Below, piece by piece: positions 33,992 through 45,720 of a stretch of 64,000 bases of DNA. The stretch is from NCBI GenBank assembly GCA_010909165.1, contig VJWM01000044.1, positions 1,860,001 through 1,924,000 of the forward strand, read 5' to 3'. Position 1 is the first letter of the stretch; every line of letters starts with the position of its first letter. The position numbers were made by a program, and so were the translations under genes. Origin of the DNA: Anthoceros angustus. Lineage: Eukaryota; Streptophyta; Anthocerotopsida; Anthocerotales; Anthocerotaceae. The notes beneath the pieces are model-generated. The model was not told where the DNA came from, did no database searches, and worked only from the letters and a program-made list of their open reading frames with translations.

Positions 33992-34082
33992 AGAAGCAAG
34001 GAGGAGTCTCCGACTTACTGGGGAGCAGATGATGCGGGCCCCTGGGAAGCCGATGTGGTGATGTACGTCCGTCTGGGGCGAT

Positions 34083-36031
34083 CAGAACGATCCGGGTATT
34101 GGAAACTCGCTGGATTGTGTCTTTGAGTGATTTTTGTTTTTTTTTGTTAAGTTTGGTGTCAAGAAGAGCTAGGTTATGAGTAGGAAGGATATTTATAGTA
34201 GAAAGTGTCCTTGGCCTATGAGTTTTGGGGTTGTTTTGGGGTTAATAATAATCGGTCCTTGGACTATGAACTCGATACTCCTTGGCCTTTGGTCTTGGAA
34301 TATTTAATAAAAGGCCTATATATGGGTCCCCATATTTGGCAGGTCCGTAGGCTAGAGGTCGAACCAACCGGGCGGTAGTTGAACCGTGTGGTCGCCGATC
34401 GTGGGACTATGTTTCAAGACGGTTGGCGAACTCGGGCGGTCGTGGAAGGAAGGAGCGGTCATGAAGAAGAAGTGGTAGCGGCGGCTGGTCAGAGTTTCCG
34501 GGAAATATAACCCTAAGGGAACTCGGAAAGGCACGAGGGCGGCAGGGTAGCTCCAGACGATCTCGACAGTGGCACGAGCCTGCACGAGGTCAGAAGGGCA
34601 GCCCCGTGGCGGCGGGAGCTCGCGATTCTCGGAAGGAAGAAACCTGGGGATTGACCAAGTTGGAGATTCTGAGGCGAGTTATCGCAATGAGGCGTGGGCG
34701 TGAGGGTTTTGGAGCATGGCGCCCAAGGTTGCAGCAGAATAACGCCTAATGGCCAAATATGGACCATTGAGGGTCCGAGGTGGAGGATTGGTGAGGGAGC
34801 GGGACTTGGGATCATGGAAAACAAAGGAGAGTTTATGGGAGGATTTTCCATCAAGAACGAGGAAGGAGGACCCATAAATTCAAAAGAAGGACGAAGGGCC
34901 GCGACCAAATCGGAGGGGAGTGCGGAGATAACATGGGCGGGAGTAGTGGCATCCTAGGAATAGAACTTTGGATAGGATGCCATCTTGGACCTAAGGCCGT
35001 CCGAAATTGTAGGGGGCTCTTGCTTTTAGGACTGGAAAGTCCGGTGGCTATGACGCCCAAAGAATTGTATAAAGGGGCTTGTGCCTCACATCGATAACTC
35101 GGTTGAGATCCCCACGCCTGTGGTTGGAGACGTCCGATTGACAGGTGGTGTGCGCGAGACGCCCTAGGGGTGGTCGAGAGCTTCGCAACCGGGAGGAGGG
35201 GTGATAGAGCAATCTGACAAAGGAGGAGGAAACCAAGGGATTGGCGCGGGCGGGTCCGGAGCTTGCTCGAACGCCTGCCGGACGCCTGGGGTTCTTCTTT
35301 CCTTCACCCTTGTTCCGTAGTTGTGTTCAAATTGAGAGAGAAGTGTTGAGTGGATGGTTGGAAGTCGGGCGAATTGAGGGAGAGAGAGAGAGAGAGAAGA
35401 TTGGGTGAAGGAGTGACTAATAATCAGATGGCGAGGTGTAAGAGGAGTTGAGAAGGGAACTAATTGAGAGACTAAAGGAGATTTGTGTGGATCCAAAAGA
35501 ATCCAAACCGGTGTTGGTGGAAGTACAAGAGGAAACAGTTCCTTGTAAAATTGTGTGAGTGTGGCCTTTGTGTGTGTGTGAAGCGTGAGGGATTTGTGGA
35601 ACTTTGGTCCCTAGGAATCGGTGTGTGAAGTGTGGAGTGAATAAAGTCCGATCTCAGGTGGTAGACGCCTGCGTGGGGGATCCGCGGCGCTGCGGAAATA
35701 AGTCGCTAGGGTTTGGTGGGACCCACCTCGTAGTCAAGCAACTACCGGTAGTGGTGAGAGCCACCGGGAATAAGATGGTCGTGGAATAAGATTTGTGGTC
35801 GTGGAATAAGATGTGGTTGTGAATAAGATCCGTGGTAGTTAGACAAGTCGGAGGTAGTAGTTGAGTAGATAGGTAAGAGGAGTAATAGCAGTAAGTCCCG
35901 ACTTAGGTGAAGGTGAGCGATAGAAGTTAGCCCTGGCACAAACCATTCCCTTGGGAGCGAATCCTAAGCCTACAACGACATTGAGGGTGAATGTGGACCT
36001 CACTGTCCCTAGACACAATTCACACTCCACA
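34083..36031 (+). repeat. L2 LTR copy C (5' LTR)
   Basis: About 1.95 kb. Start degenerate (AGAACGATCCGGGTATTGG), end intact: CACTCCACA followed by the PBS. Contains the TATA box, the GAGA run near 35,380, GT repeats near 35,570 and three to four GGAATAAGAT repeats near 35,768-35,830. Confidence 0.75.
34315..34326 (+). promoter_or_regulatory. TATA box of L2 5' LTR
   Basis: CCTATATATGGG, conserved in every L2 LTR copy and followed by CCCCATATTTGGC. A second AT block, GATATTTATAGTAG, lies about 130 bases upstream. Confidence 0.45.
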
Positions 36032-36034
36032 TTT

Positions 36035-36047
36035 TGGCGCCGGGAAT
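36035..36047 (+). promoter_or_regulatory. tRNA-Asp-type primer-binding site of L2
   Basis: TGGCGCCGGGAAT three bases after the LTR end. Plant tRNA-Asp would pair with TGGCGCCGTTGCCGGGGA; here an internal TTGCCG is absent. This matches the PBS class used by Tat/Athila-type gypsy elements. Confidence 0.7.
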
Positions 36048-36108
36048 GAAATCAAGGACGAGGTAGAACTAACCATAGCCTAAGAGTCTAGCATTACTAG
36101 ATTGATAG

Positions 36109-36990
36109 ATGGATGCCTCGGTGAGACAAGCGACTGGATCCGACTGGGGAAACGCTGCAAACGACAACGCCAAGCAGGAAAGCGAGAGTTACGAGGAGGG
36201 CGCAGGGGGAGACACACTGGACGAGGAAGAGGAGCGAGTCGACCGAATCGTGGATCTGATCCGACGATTCCCAACTCGCTACGGAAGGGTACAAGGGCCT
36301 GTGTACCCCAACCCACCGCTTTGTCTTTGATCTCGCTCCGATTGCCTCGCCCACCAAATAAACTTTGCGAGTGTAGCCACCGACGGGGTAGGCATCACCG
36401 CGCTGAAAGTACTACCACGGTAGCTATGACTACTACTCCAGTTGTTACCACTAAGCAATCTTACCCGCTGCGGAGAAGAAGGGCCATGAGGATCCCGACG
36501 AGTTTGTCGAGCTTTTGAGCATGACGCCGCCAACCGAGGAGGGATGCGCAACGTGCCCACTTTATGGAGTCTTACGCGAGCGGCGGCCAAGTGGTACAAA
36601 CGAGAGAGCATAGCTCTTCCACACCCCAACTACCTTTGGGGCCTTGAAGAGAGCTTTTGTGAAAGGTCTGAGGAGTTGATGTGGAAGGATATGTCTTGTC
36701 CAAACTCGAGGGATCTGGAGAGGGAAGAAGGAGACATCGCAGCTTATGTGGAAAGGTTCCATACCGCGGATCGTGGCCGGACCTCACTGAGTTAATGGCA
36801 ACCGCTGGTTCGCAAGAGGTCCGGGCCCGGAGATGGGAAGCACGACGCCTCCAAGCCGAGAAAGACTTGGATCGGGCGATCAAGGCCCGAACTACGAGGA
36901 GTCCAATGCGAAGAGAAAAGAAATCAAGAAGGCACGGAGACAAGAAGAAATCCAGAAGAAGAAGAAGTACTATCATCCTCCGATGACAGC
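36109..36990 (+). pseudogene. L2 gag remnant
   Basis: Begins with an acidic leader (SYEEGAGGDTLDEEEERV) and continues, across frame breaks, into a Retrotrans_gag-like region. In order: DPDEFVELL near 36,496, AAKWYKRESIALPHP near 36,583, a stretch equivalent to FGALKRAFVK..EELMWKDM, and DIAAYVERFHT near 36,735. The 'KW(Y/W)' followed by 'W..L...F' and '(D/E)..Y...F' pattern is the classical gag signature. Downstream is a basic RREKKSRRHGDKKKSRR stretch. At least three frame changes are needed, so no intact protein is made. Confidence 0.7.
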
Positions 36991-38539
36991 CCATGGAGGA
37001 AGATAGCTCCTCACAGACTTTGATAGTTCCAGGAAGAAGAGACCAGGATAGCTCGGAGGAAGATTCACGAGATGAGCGCAAGGGAGAGAAAGAAGGAAAC
37101 GAAAATGAGTGGGAAACAAGACGCCCGAGGAAAGGAGCTGTGTATGCAAAGAAGGACGCGGAGCTGTGAGAAGAGAGGTGGAAAGCAGCCAAAAAGGTGG
37201 AGCAACAAGGAACAAGATGGAGGAAATGATGGCCAAACCGAGAAACTTCATCTCAATGCCATAAAAGACCACAGAGGAGAAGGGTTCTACGGAGCGCGAC
37301 CTCTTAACTTGTGGACAGTAGGGCACTCGAGGTCGAATCGTCCAAAACAAGTGCAACTGGCTACGAGGAAGAGGAGGAGGAGATGTGCTTGGAAGATACA
37401 TACCAAATTCAAGAGGCGACACCGATTGCACCAAGACTTTGTACCCCTCAAGTTTGCGAAAACCCCACGTGCATGGGCATTCGCAATCGATGGCAAGGAA
37501 CCCCGGCAAATGAGTGCCATTCTGTTACAATTGCCGAGGGTTCGCATCTTGCTGCAGTGCCTCCGCTCTCGCCAGGGAATGGTGATTTTGAGAGGTCGTG
37601 TGGATTGCAAGCAATGAAGCGGGCAGGTTCTCCGCCGACGCCAAAAACATGTGAGGATTGCTCAACCTCTACGGGCAACCCACCCACCCATGCAAAGAAA
37701 CTGCTACTGATGCAAGTCAAGATGCGCTCATGGTCAGATGGGAGGATTCCGAGATCGAGAGCCCGGAAGGTTTGGGGGATATGGATAGTGGGTATTATGA
37801 AGACTCCATGGTCTCGAGCGAGGAAGGAAGACACCCTAAGAAGGGGGGAAGGGGGAAGAAGAGAAAGAAGGAAGGATTGGGAGCCTCCACAACATCGGAG
37901 TGAGGAGGAAGTCGCTTCATCGGCGAGGAAGGAAAGGGGTCCAGCCACAAAATGCCAACGGGACCGGATGCAAGGGAAAAGGGAGGCATGCGAATCCGGG
38001 GGCAAGGCATGAACGCACACCCAACGCAAAATTGCGATTTTGGGGGCACGATGTAACTCCTTAGCCAACCCGCTGGATTCGAGGATGACGCGAAAAGAAG
38101 ACATGGGAGTGGAACTCAGTCGACACATCGCGAAAACCCAGGAGAGAAAGAAGGATGAGTTAGGCGCCCGCCGATGTCGAAGGAAGTCATGGAGATGATC
38201 CGAGAATCGGAACATGCACACCCACACCTCTGCCCACTACCGCCCACCCAACCCGCCATCCATCTGCTCGACGCGACACTGTGGGAGCTACCGTGCTGAA
38301 ACGGGAGTGCAGCCGAGAAGGGAGAACACAATTGAATGGCCCTTTCAATCGGAGGCCATCATGGACCAAAATTCATGATAACATTTGGACAGCCGGGACA
38401 ATCCGAGGTACCGCCAGATCCGGTGGGCATTGAAGGCAAGACAACCCAAGAAGAGGCACTTCCCAAAACAAGGCCGAGGCCCCTTGCGCGGAACATGGTG
38501 GCCATGGTGACCAAGGTCCCGCGGAGCAGATAGAAATCT

Positions 38540-38860
38540 CGGATGCGTTATCAAGAAAGTACCTGGATTCGGGTCCAGGGTCAACATCATGACGGAGGAC
38601 ATGGAAGTTGGGGCCGAGATAGAACACACATCCAAGGTCTGCGTCTTGCGGACATGTCCGAGGATGACACCGTGGGGAGCCGATCGAGTTCTAACCCATA
38701 TTGGTACCATTCCGCACCTTATGGACTATGTGGTCATCAAACGTAAAGCTCCCGGATATGACGCTTTGATTGGCCGGACGTGGATGTATGGGGTTGCACC
38801 TTCAAGTGGGCAAGGAAGGAAGTGGGCTTCAAACCTGACCGGGACCCCAAGGTTAAGGAA
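38540..38860 (+). pseudogene. L2 aspartic protease remnant
   Basis: Reading across frames gives YLDSG then RVNIMTEDM near 38,562, the catalytic D-(S/T)-G of retroelement proteases followed by the usual '.VNI(I/M)'. Later come LMDYVVIKRKAPGYDALIGRTWMYG near 38,720-38,795, matching 'Y(D/N)ALIGR.W(M/L)' at the protease C-terminus. Frame is lost between these blocks. Confidence 0.7.
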
Positions 38861-39399
38861 GGGAGGATATGTTTATCTTGGAGTCGATAATGACGCAGGA
38901 GAGACGCCAAAATGTATGGCTATACCTCAGAGAAGACACATTTGGGGAGGAGGATGAGAAAGAGAAGTTCCGTTTGCCCACATTTCTTGGTCGGATGAAG
39001 AGCGGGACTATCAAGAGACATTCCCACTCCATCACCGGTGGGTTGTTATGGAGTGACAGCTGATCGACCGGTGTGGAAGGTACTACTGCGGTAGTGGAAG
39101 GTGGAACGGCTTGTGGAAGGTGGTGGGACGGATGTGGAAGTTGCCCCGGCGAAGCGTTGTTCGCGCAGATGGAGGGGAAGCCCGCGTAATCGGAAGACGG
39201 CAAGTGATGGTGGTACGAAGAATGAGAAGGGAGATCCGGATACACCAGCCTACTTATTGAAATATTTGAGTTCTGAATCAAAGATCCCCTGGACCTTTCA
39301 AGGCAACAACAAGATGCCTCTGCATTATTCGAGTCCATTTGTCCGCCAGTAGAGATATAAGGAGGGACCGGACGGAAGAGAAAGGTTGTGGGTGGTACC

Positions 39400-39565
39400 G
39401 TGACTTGGACCTACCATATGACAGAATATGCACTTTCCGCAAGCTTCACCTTCGATGGATGGGGCCATATAAAGTCCTTGAAGTTTTCGCAAATGGCTCC
39501 ACACAACCCAGCTTAGAATGACCTACCAACCAGGTCAAGAGAGTCAAGAAATATTACATGAGTTG
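39400..39565 (+). pseudogene. L2 integrase C-terminal remnant
   Basis: KLHLRWMGPYKVLEVFANGS, then a run equivalent to TNQVKRVKKYY, resembles the C-terminal 'GPY.V..V..NG...L' module of gypsy integrases. The catalytic core and zinc-binding part are absent. Confidence 0.65.
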
Positions 39566-39580
39566 GCGAGGGCGCCAACA

Positions 39581-39595
39581 AATGAGAAGGGAGTA
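39581..39595 (+). promoter_or_regulatory. polypurine tract of L2
   Basis: AATGAGAAGGGAGTA directly before the 3' LTR start TGTAAACG. L1 has the near-identical GATGAGAAGGAGTA in the same position, so L1 and L2 are related. Confidence 0.65.
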
Positions 39596-42500
39596 TGTAA
39601 ACGATCCGTATTGGAAACTCCTTGGATTGTGTCTTTGAGTGATTTTTGTTTTTTTTTAAGTTTGGTGTCAAGAAGAGCTAGGTTATGAGTAGGAAGGGAT
39701 ATTTATAGTAGAAAGTGTCCTTGGCCTATGAGTTTTGGGGTTGTTTTGTGGGTTAAATAATAATCGGTCCTTGGACTATGAACTCGATACTCCTTGGCCT
39801 TTGGTCTTGGAATATTTAATAAAAGGCCTATATATGGGGGTCCCCATATTTGGCGAGGTCCGTAGGCTAGAGGTCGAACCAACCGGGCGGTAGTTGAACC
39901 GTGTGGTCGCCGACGGGTGTGCGGACTATGTTTCAAGACGGTTGGCGAACTCGGGCGGTCGTGGAAGGAAGGAGCGGTCGCGGAAGAAGAAGTGGTAGCG
40001 GAAGCTGGCGAGAGTTTCCGGGAAATATAACCCTAAGGGAACTCGGAAGGCCGACGGCGGCGTGGGTAGCTCAGACGATCCACAGCAGGCACGAGCTCGC
40101 ACGAGGTCAGAAGGCAGCCCCGTGGCGGCGGGAGCTCGCGATTCTGGAAGGAAGAAACCGGGGATTGACCAAGTTGGAGATTCGAGGCGAGTTATCAGCA
40201 ATTCGAGGCGGTGAGGGTTTTGCAGAGCATGGCGCCCAAGGTTGCCAGAATTCGCCTAATGGCCAAATATGGACCATTGGAGGGTCCGAGGTGGAGGATT
40301 GGTGAGGGAGCTGACTTGGGATCATGGAAAACAAAGTGGAGAGTTTATGGGAGGATTTTCCATCGAACGAGGAAGGAGGACCCATAAATTCAGCAAAGAA
40401 GGACGACGCGACCAAATCGGAGGGAGCGGAGATAACATGGGCGGGGAGTAGTGGCATCCTAGGAATAGAACTTTGGATAGGATGCCATCTTGGACCTAAG
40501 GCCGTCCGAAATTGTAGGCGCCTCTTGGCGTTCGGCCGTTTTAGGACTGAAAGGTGGCTATGACGCCCAAAGAATTGTATAAAGGGGCTTGGTTGTGCCC
40601 CTCACATCGAGCAACTCTGGTTGAGATCCCCACGCCTGTGGCTGGTTGGAGACGTCCGATTGAGAGGTGGTGTGCGCGAGACGCCCTAGGGGTGGTCGAG
40701 AGCTTGCTCCGCAACCGGGGAGGAGGGTGATAGAGCAATCTTGGCGACAAAGGAGGAGGAAACCAAGGGATTGGCGCGGGCGGTCCGGAGCTTGCTCGTA
40801 ACGCCGACGCCGGGGTTCTTCTTTCCTTCACCCTTGTTCCAAGTTGTGTTCAAATTGAGAGAGAAGTGTTGAGTGGATGGTTGGAAGCTCGGGCGAATTG
40901 AGGAGAGAGAGAGAGAGAGAAGATTGGGTGAAGGAGTGATGAATAATCAGACGCTGGCGAGGTGTAAGAGGAGTTGAGAAGGGAACTAATTGAGAGACTA
41001 ACGGTGGAGATTTGTGTGGATCCAAAAGAATCCAAACCGTGTTGGTGGAAGTGTGCACAAGAGGAAACAGTTCCTTGTAAAATTGTGTGAGTGTGGCGCC
41101 CTTTGTGTGTGTGTGAAGCGGTGAGGGATTTGTGGAACTTTGGTCCCTAGGAATCGGTGTGTGTGTGCATGAAGTGTGGAGTGCAGAATAAAGTCTGATC
41201 TGTGCACAGTGGTAGACGCCCGTGGCAGGGATCCGCGGCGCCGTGCGCCGGAAATAAGTCGCTAGGGTTTGGCGTGGGACCCACCTCGGTAGTCGAAGCA
41301 ACTACCCGGTAGTGGTGAGAGCCACCGCGGTCGTGGAATAAGATTTGCGGTCGTGGAATAAGATTTGTGGTCGTGGAATAAGATTCGTGGTTGTGGAATA
41401 AGATCTGTGGTAGTTAGACAAGTCGGGAGGTAGTAGTAGTTGAGTAGATAGGTAAGAGGAGTAATAGCAGGTAAGTCCTGACTTAGGTGAAGGTCAGTAG
41501 CGATAGAAGTTAGGCCTCTTGGCGTTCGGCCGTTTTAGGACACAGAAAGTCGGTGGCTATGGCGCCCAGAATTGTATAAAGGGGCTTGGTTGTGCCCCTC
41601 ACATCGAGATAACTCTGGTTGAGATCCCCACGCTTGTTGGTTGGAGACGTCCGATTGAGAGGTGGTGTGAGACGCTCCTAGGGGTGGTCGAGCTTGCTCC
41701 AACGGGGAGGAGGGTGATAGAGCAATCTTGGCGACAAAGGAGGAGGAAACCAAGGGATTGGCGCGGGGTGGTCGAGCTTGCTCACGCCTTTCTGGCCTTG
41801 GGGTTCTTCTTTCCTTCACCCTTGTTCTGTTAGTTGTGTTCAGAGAGAAGTGTTGAGTGGATGGTTGGAAGCTGAGGCGAATTGAGGAGAGAGAGAGAGG
41901 AGAAGATTGGGTGAAGGAGTGATGAACAACATGCACAGCGAGGTGTAAGAGGAGTTGAGAAGGGAACTAATTGAGAGACTAACGGTGGAGATTTGTGTGG
42001 ATCCAAAAGAATCCAAATTTGTTGGTGGAAGTGTGCACAAGAGGCGTTCCTTGTAAAATTGTGTGAGTGTGGCGCCTTTGTGTGTGTGTGTGAAGCGGTG
42101 AGGATTTGTGGAACTTTGGTCCCTAGGAATCGGTGTGTGTGTGCATGAAGTGTGGAGTGCAGAATAAAGTCGATCATGCACAGTGGTAGGCCCGTGGCGA
42201 GATCCATGGCGTGTCGAAATAAGTCGCTAGGGTTTGGCGTGGGACCCACCTCGGTAGTCAAGCAACTACCGGTAGTGGTGAGCCACCGCGTCGTGGAATA
42301 AGATTTGCGGTCGTGGAATAAGATTTGTGGGTGGAATAAGATTCGTGGTTGTGGAATAAGATCATGGTAGTTAGACAAGTCGGGAGGTAGTAGTAGTTGA
42401 GTAGATAGGTAAGAGGAGTAATAGTGTAAGTCCCGACTTAGGTGAAGGTCAAGAGCGATAGAAGTTAGGCCTCTTGGCGTTCGGCCGTTTTAGGACACAG

Positions 42501-43528
42501 AAAGTCGGTGGCTATGGCGCCCAGAATTGTATAAAGGGGCTTGGTTGTGCCCCTCACATCGAGATAACTCTGGTTGAGATCCCCACGCTTGTTGGTTGGA
42601 GACGTCCGATTGAGAGGTGGTGTGAGACGCTCCTAGGGGTGGTCGAGCTTGCTCCAACGGGGAGGAGGGTGATAGAGCAATCTTGGCGACAAAGGAGGAG
42701 GAAACCAAGGGATTGGCGCGGGGTGGTCGAGCTTGCTCACGCCTTTCTGGCCTTGGGGTTCTTCTTTCCTTCACCCTTGTTCTGTTAGTTGTGTTCAGAG
42801 AGAAGTGTTGAGTGGATGGTTGGAAGCTGAGGCGAATTGAGGAGAGAGAGAGAGGAGAAGATTGGGTGAAGGAGTGATGAACAACATGCACAGCGAGGTG
42901 TAAGAGGAGTTGAGAAGGGAACTAATTGAGAGACTAACGGTGGAGATTTGTGTGGATCCAAAAGAATCCAAATTTGTTGGTGGAAGTGTGCACAAGAGGC
43001 GTTCCTTGTAAAATTGTGTGAGTGTGGCGCCTTTGTGTGTGTGTGTGAAGCGGTGAGGATTTGTGGAACTTTGGTCCCTAGGAATCGGTGTGTGTGTGCA
43101 TGAAGTGTGGAGTGCAGAATAAAGTCGATCATGCACAGTGGTAGGCCCGTGGCGAGATCCATGGCGTGTCGAAATAAGTCGCTAGGGTTTGGCGTGGGAC
43201 CCACCTCGGTAGTCGAGCAACTACCGGTAGTGGTGAGCCACCGCGTCGTGGAATAAGATTTGCGGTCGTGGAATAAGATTTGTGGTCGTGGAATAAGATT
43301 CGTGGTTGTGGAATAAGATCATGGTAGTTAGACAAGTCGGGAGGTAGTAGTAGTTGAGTAGATAGGTAAGAAGTAATAGCGGTAAGTCGACTTAGGTGAA
43401 GGTCGATGTGATAGAAGTTAGCGTCTCTTGGCACAAACCATTCCCTTGGGAGCGAATCCTAAGCCTACAACGACATTGAGGGTGAATGTGGACCTCACGG
43501 TGTCCCTAGACACAAATTCACACTCACA
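39596..43528 (+). repeat. L2 LTR copy D (3' LTR) with internal tandem triplication
   Basis: Starts TGTAAACGATCCGTATTGG and ends CACACTCACA. It is twice the usual LTR length because its 3' half is present three times (units from 40,522, 41,516 and 42,471). It ends without a following PBS, as expected for a 3' LTR. Confidence 0.8.
40522..43424 (+). repeat. ~955 bp direct triplication inside the 3' LTR
   Basis: Units at 40,522-41,515 (994 bp), 41,516-42,470 (955 bp) and 42,471-43,424 (954 bp). Units 2 and 3 encode identical 104- and 133-codon frames, so they are very recent. Every junction lies at CTCTTGGC, which occurs once near the middle and once near the end of a normal L2 LTR. Confidence 0.9.
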
Positions 43529-43534
43529 CACTCT

Positions 43535-44476
43535 ACCCTCTAATCATGCGTTTTGCGCAGAACGGGAGGGACCCACCGGGCTGTGGGACGACGGGTAATG
43601 GCGGTCGCCGACCGCCGAGCCCAACCGGCTGTGATTCCGGAAGAGGAAGGGTCCCGCCCGGATCATCCGATTGCGCGCCAGAATCGCCGTGGCGGAGATT
43701 GGACCACCAATCCCGAGACGGAACCAGGACCTTCCTGTGCCCACCGCCGACGAAGGAGATAGGAGGAGGAATAGGATGGTAGGCGGCGATTAGGGCTTCG
43801 ATGGCCACCACCGTAATAGTGTAATAAAGCCGACTTGGGCGTAGTATAAGAGGGCCCGTCGGAATAAATCATCTTCTCTTGGTGTTGATGCCGCGTTGCT
43901 TGCAGACCTTTGTGTGTCTTCTTGTTAACGTGAGTCCTGAGTCACTGAGCAGGCACGACAACTCTAGAGAGACTGATCAAGGTCCTGGTGACGGACCCTA
44001 ACGTGTGGTGGTGTGTGCGAGGAAGAGCGACCGGGACCCGTGTTCGTCAGGCGGCCCGTGTCAGCGGACGAGCAGGTGAGCCGGAGGAACTCGGGAGGGC
44101 GGCAGAGTCTGACGGAGGGGCCCGGTTGAGCAACGGAGGAGGTCCGGACTGTGTAGCCACTTGCGTTCTTTTCTAAGGTTGATGAGCGTAGTGAGAGTGA
44201 TGAGAGGAACGGACTTAAGGGACGAGTGACGTGCGGAAACGATATGGACGCAAACGGGTCCTTAAACGTTTGGCCACACCGGGCCTGTTCGGTGAACGTT
44301 ATGAGTAGTTAGACGCAAAACAACGATTGCGTGTGTTAAAGTTGAGCGGACGCAAAGTAAGGATCGGTCGAAACGCGGCAACCGGAGCTTTTCATTCTCT
44401 CGGGAACGGACTCCTTACTACAACGACATGGGATTGTGTGCGCCCGGCTGGCCGTCAGCGAAAGTCGCGCCACTCC
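43535..44476 (+). repeat. third LTR-like segment (family L3)
   Basis: Has a TATA-like GTATAAGAGG near 43,846. It ends GAACGGACTCCTTACTACAACGACATGGG...AAGTCGCGCCAC, matching the tail of the L1 LTRs. Its first part is not shared with L1. It is followed by gag-type sequence rather than a recognisable PBS. Confidence 0.5.
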
Positions 44477-45540
44477 CATCCTGAAGAGCAAGGTATATCG
44501 GAGAGGATAAGGCGGAAGAAAGAGAAGGCTCTTATTCTAGAGACTGTTGTCGATGAGCCACATGTGGAGGCACCAACTCTTAGAACGACGGAGGCAGAAA
44601 CCTTTGAGCCGAAAACCATCACCATGCCAGAGGAGGAGCTTCAAAATATCTTGAAGAGAATGGAAACACTGGAGTAAGAGATCAAAGGAAAAAGGAAGCT
44701 TAAAGAATGACGTGGATAAGCTCCACAAATTTTATCGTGGACTTGAGAGGCAGGCTCTAGCTTCAATTGTGGAGAGCTGGGACACTTTGTAAAGGATTGT
44801 CCGCACACTGGGAATTCCCAATTAAATGCGGCAGCCGCCAATATACCAACTCCGTGGCTTAGGATTTAAGAGCTTCTTATAGATCCCAAATAATGCCAGT
44901 GGCCACATGTTGCAAAGACAATATGTGGTGAGTCATCTGGTGTTAAGGATGACACTGTTTTGAGGGAAGGTGGAGCCCTTATGTATATACGTGGAATGAT
45001 GAATGGTTCAGAAGTAGAGTTGTTTGTTGGAGTTTGCAGCCACCCACAATTTTATAACTCCTCGCAAGGCAAAGGAGCTTGGCCTAGTACTTCCGCACCA
45101 TATGAAATTAAGCAAGCTAAAGGAACTCTGCAATTCTCGGGTGAATTGCTTGGAGTATTGTTGCAAGTAGAAGCATGGGAAAAACATGTGAGTTTCAAAG
45201 TTGTGGATAATAATGGATGAGCTCATATGATATCATCTTAGGTTTGGGGTGGATAAATTTCAATGAAGTACGTGTAGATGTGAACTCCTGCACCTTTGAG
45301 ATATTGAGGGATGGAAAGCAAAAGGTGGTTTGTGCTAGTCTGAGTCCGAAGCTTGAGATGAGCTCATTATAATTAATTTCGACAAGAGAGCTTAAGCAGG
45401 ACATAAGAAAGAAGAAGGAGCTTTATTTAGTTGTGCTCCATGGATTAGAAGATGGTTTTGAGGAAGAATCCTCAGAGAAGCAGAGATCCTGAAGAAAATA
45501 CAAGCTCTTGGATGATTTTATGGATTTGATGCCTAAACTG
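44477..45540 (+). pseudogene. Ty3/gypsy gag-protease remnant (L3)
   Basis: A zinc knuckle FNCGELGHFVKDC is readable at 44,761-44,806 (CX2CX4HX4C with the first Cys lost to a frame break). The frame at 44,960-45,220 then resembles a retroelement protease. It has a degraded active-site stretch (GVCSHPQFYNSSQG where D(S/T)GATHNFIS is expected), then APYEIKQAKGTLQFSG, then, after a break, YDIILGLGWINFNEV. The tail LLDDFMDLMPK near 45,508 corresponds to the linker before reverse transcriptase. RT and everything beyond are missing. Confidence 0.65.
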
Positions 45541-45720
45541 CTCTCTATGATCTCTCATGTACTCTTGCTGAAGTAAAACACGAGCAGAGGTGCTGATTGC
45601 GACTCATCCTGTGGAAGGATGGCAGACTACTTGGAGGCCTTAGTGGTTGTGTCTTTGTTGTGTTGTTGTTTCTAACTGCGTGCCTGCACCCTACCTCGCT
45701 GGAAAGGGGGTGTTACTCTT
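45541..45720 (+). mobile_element. retrotransposon 3' end fragment with polypurine tract, copy 3
   Basis: AGAGGTGCTGATTGCGACTCATCC ... GCTGGAAAGGGGGTGTTAC matches 11,300-11,448 and 12,500-12,630. It is joined directly to the L3 remnant, so the polymerase was deleted between them. Unlike those copies it has no TIR transposon after the PPT. Confidence 0.5.

Larger units (their letters stand above)
34083..43528 (+). mobile_element. L2 LTR retrotransposon, Ty3/gypsy type, internally deleted
   Basis: 5' LTR (34,083-36,031), PBS, gag and protease relics, a short integrase C-terminal relic, PPT and an enlarged 3' LTR (39,596-43,528). The interior is only ~3.56 kb. Reverse transcriptase, RNase H and the integrase core are missing, so it cannot move alone. 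Reading frames are broken by many small gaps. No target-site duplication could be confirmed because the first bases of the 5' LTR are altered. Confidence 0.75.
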
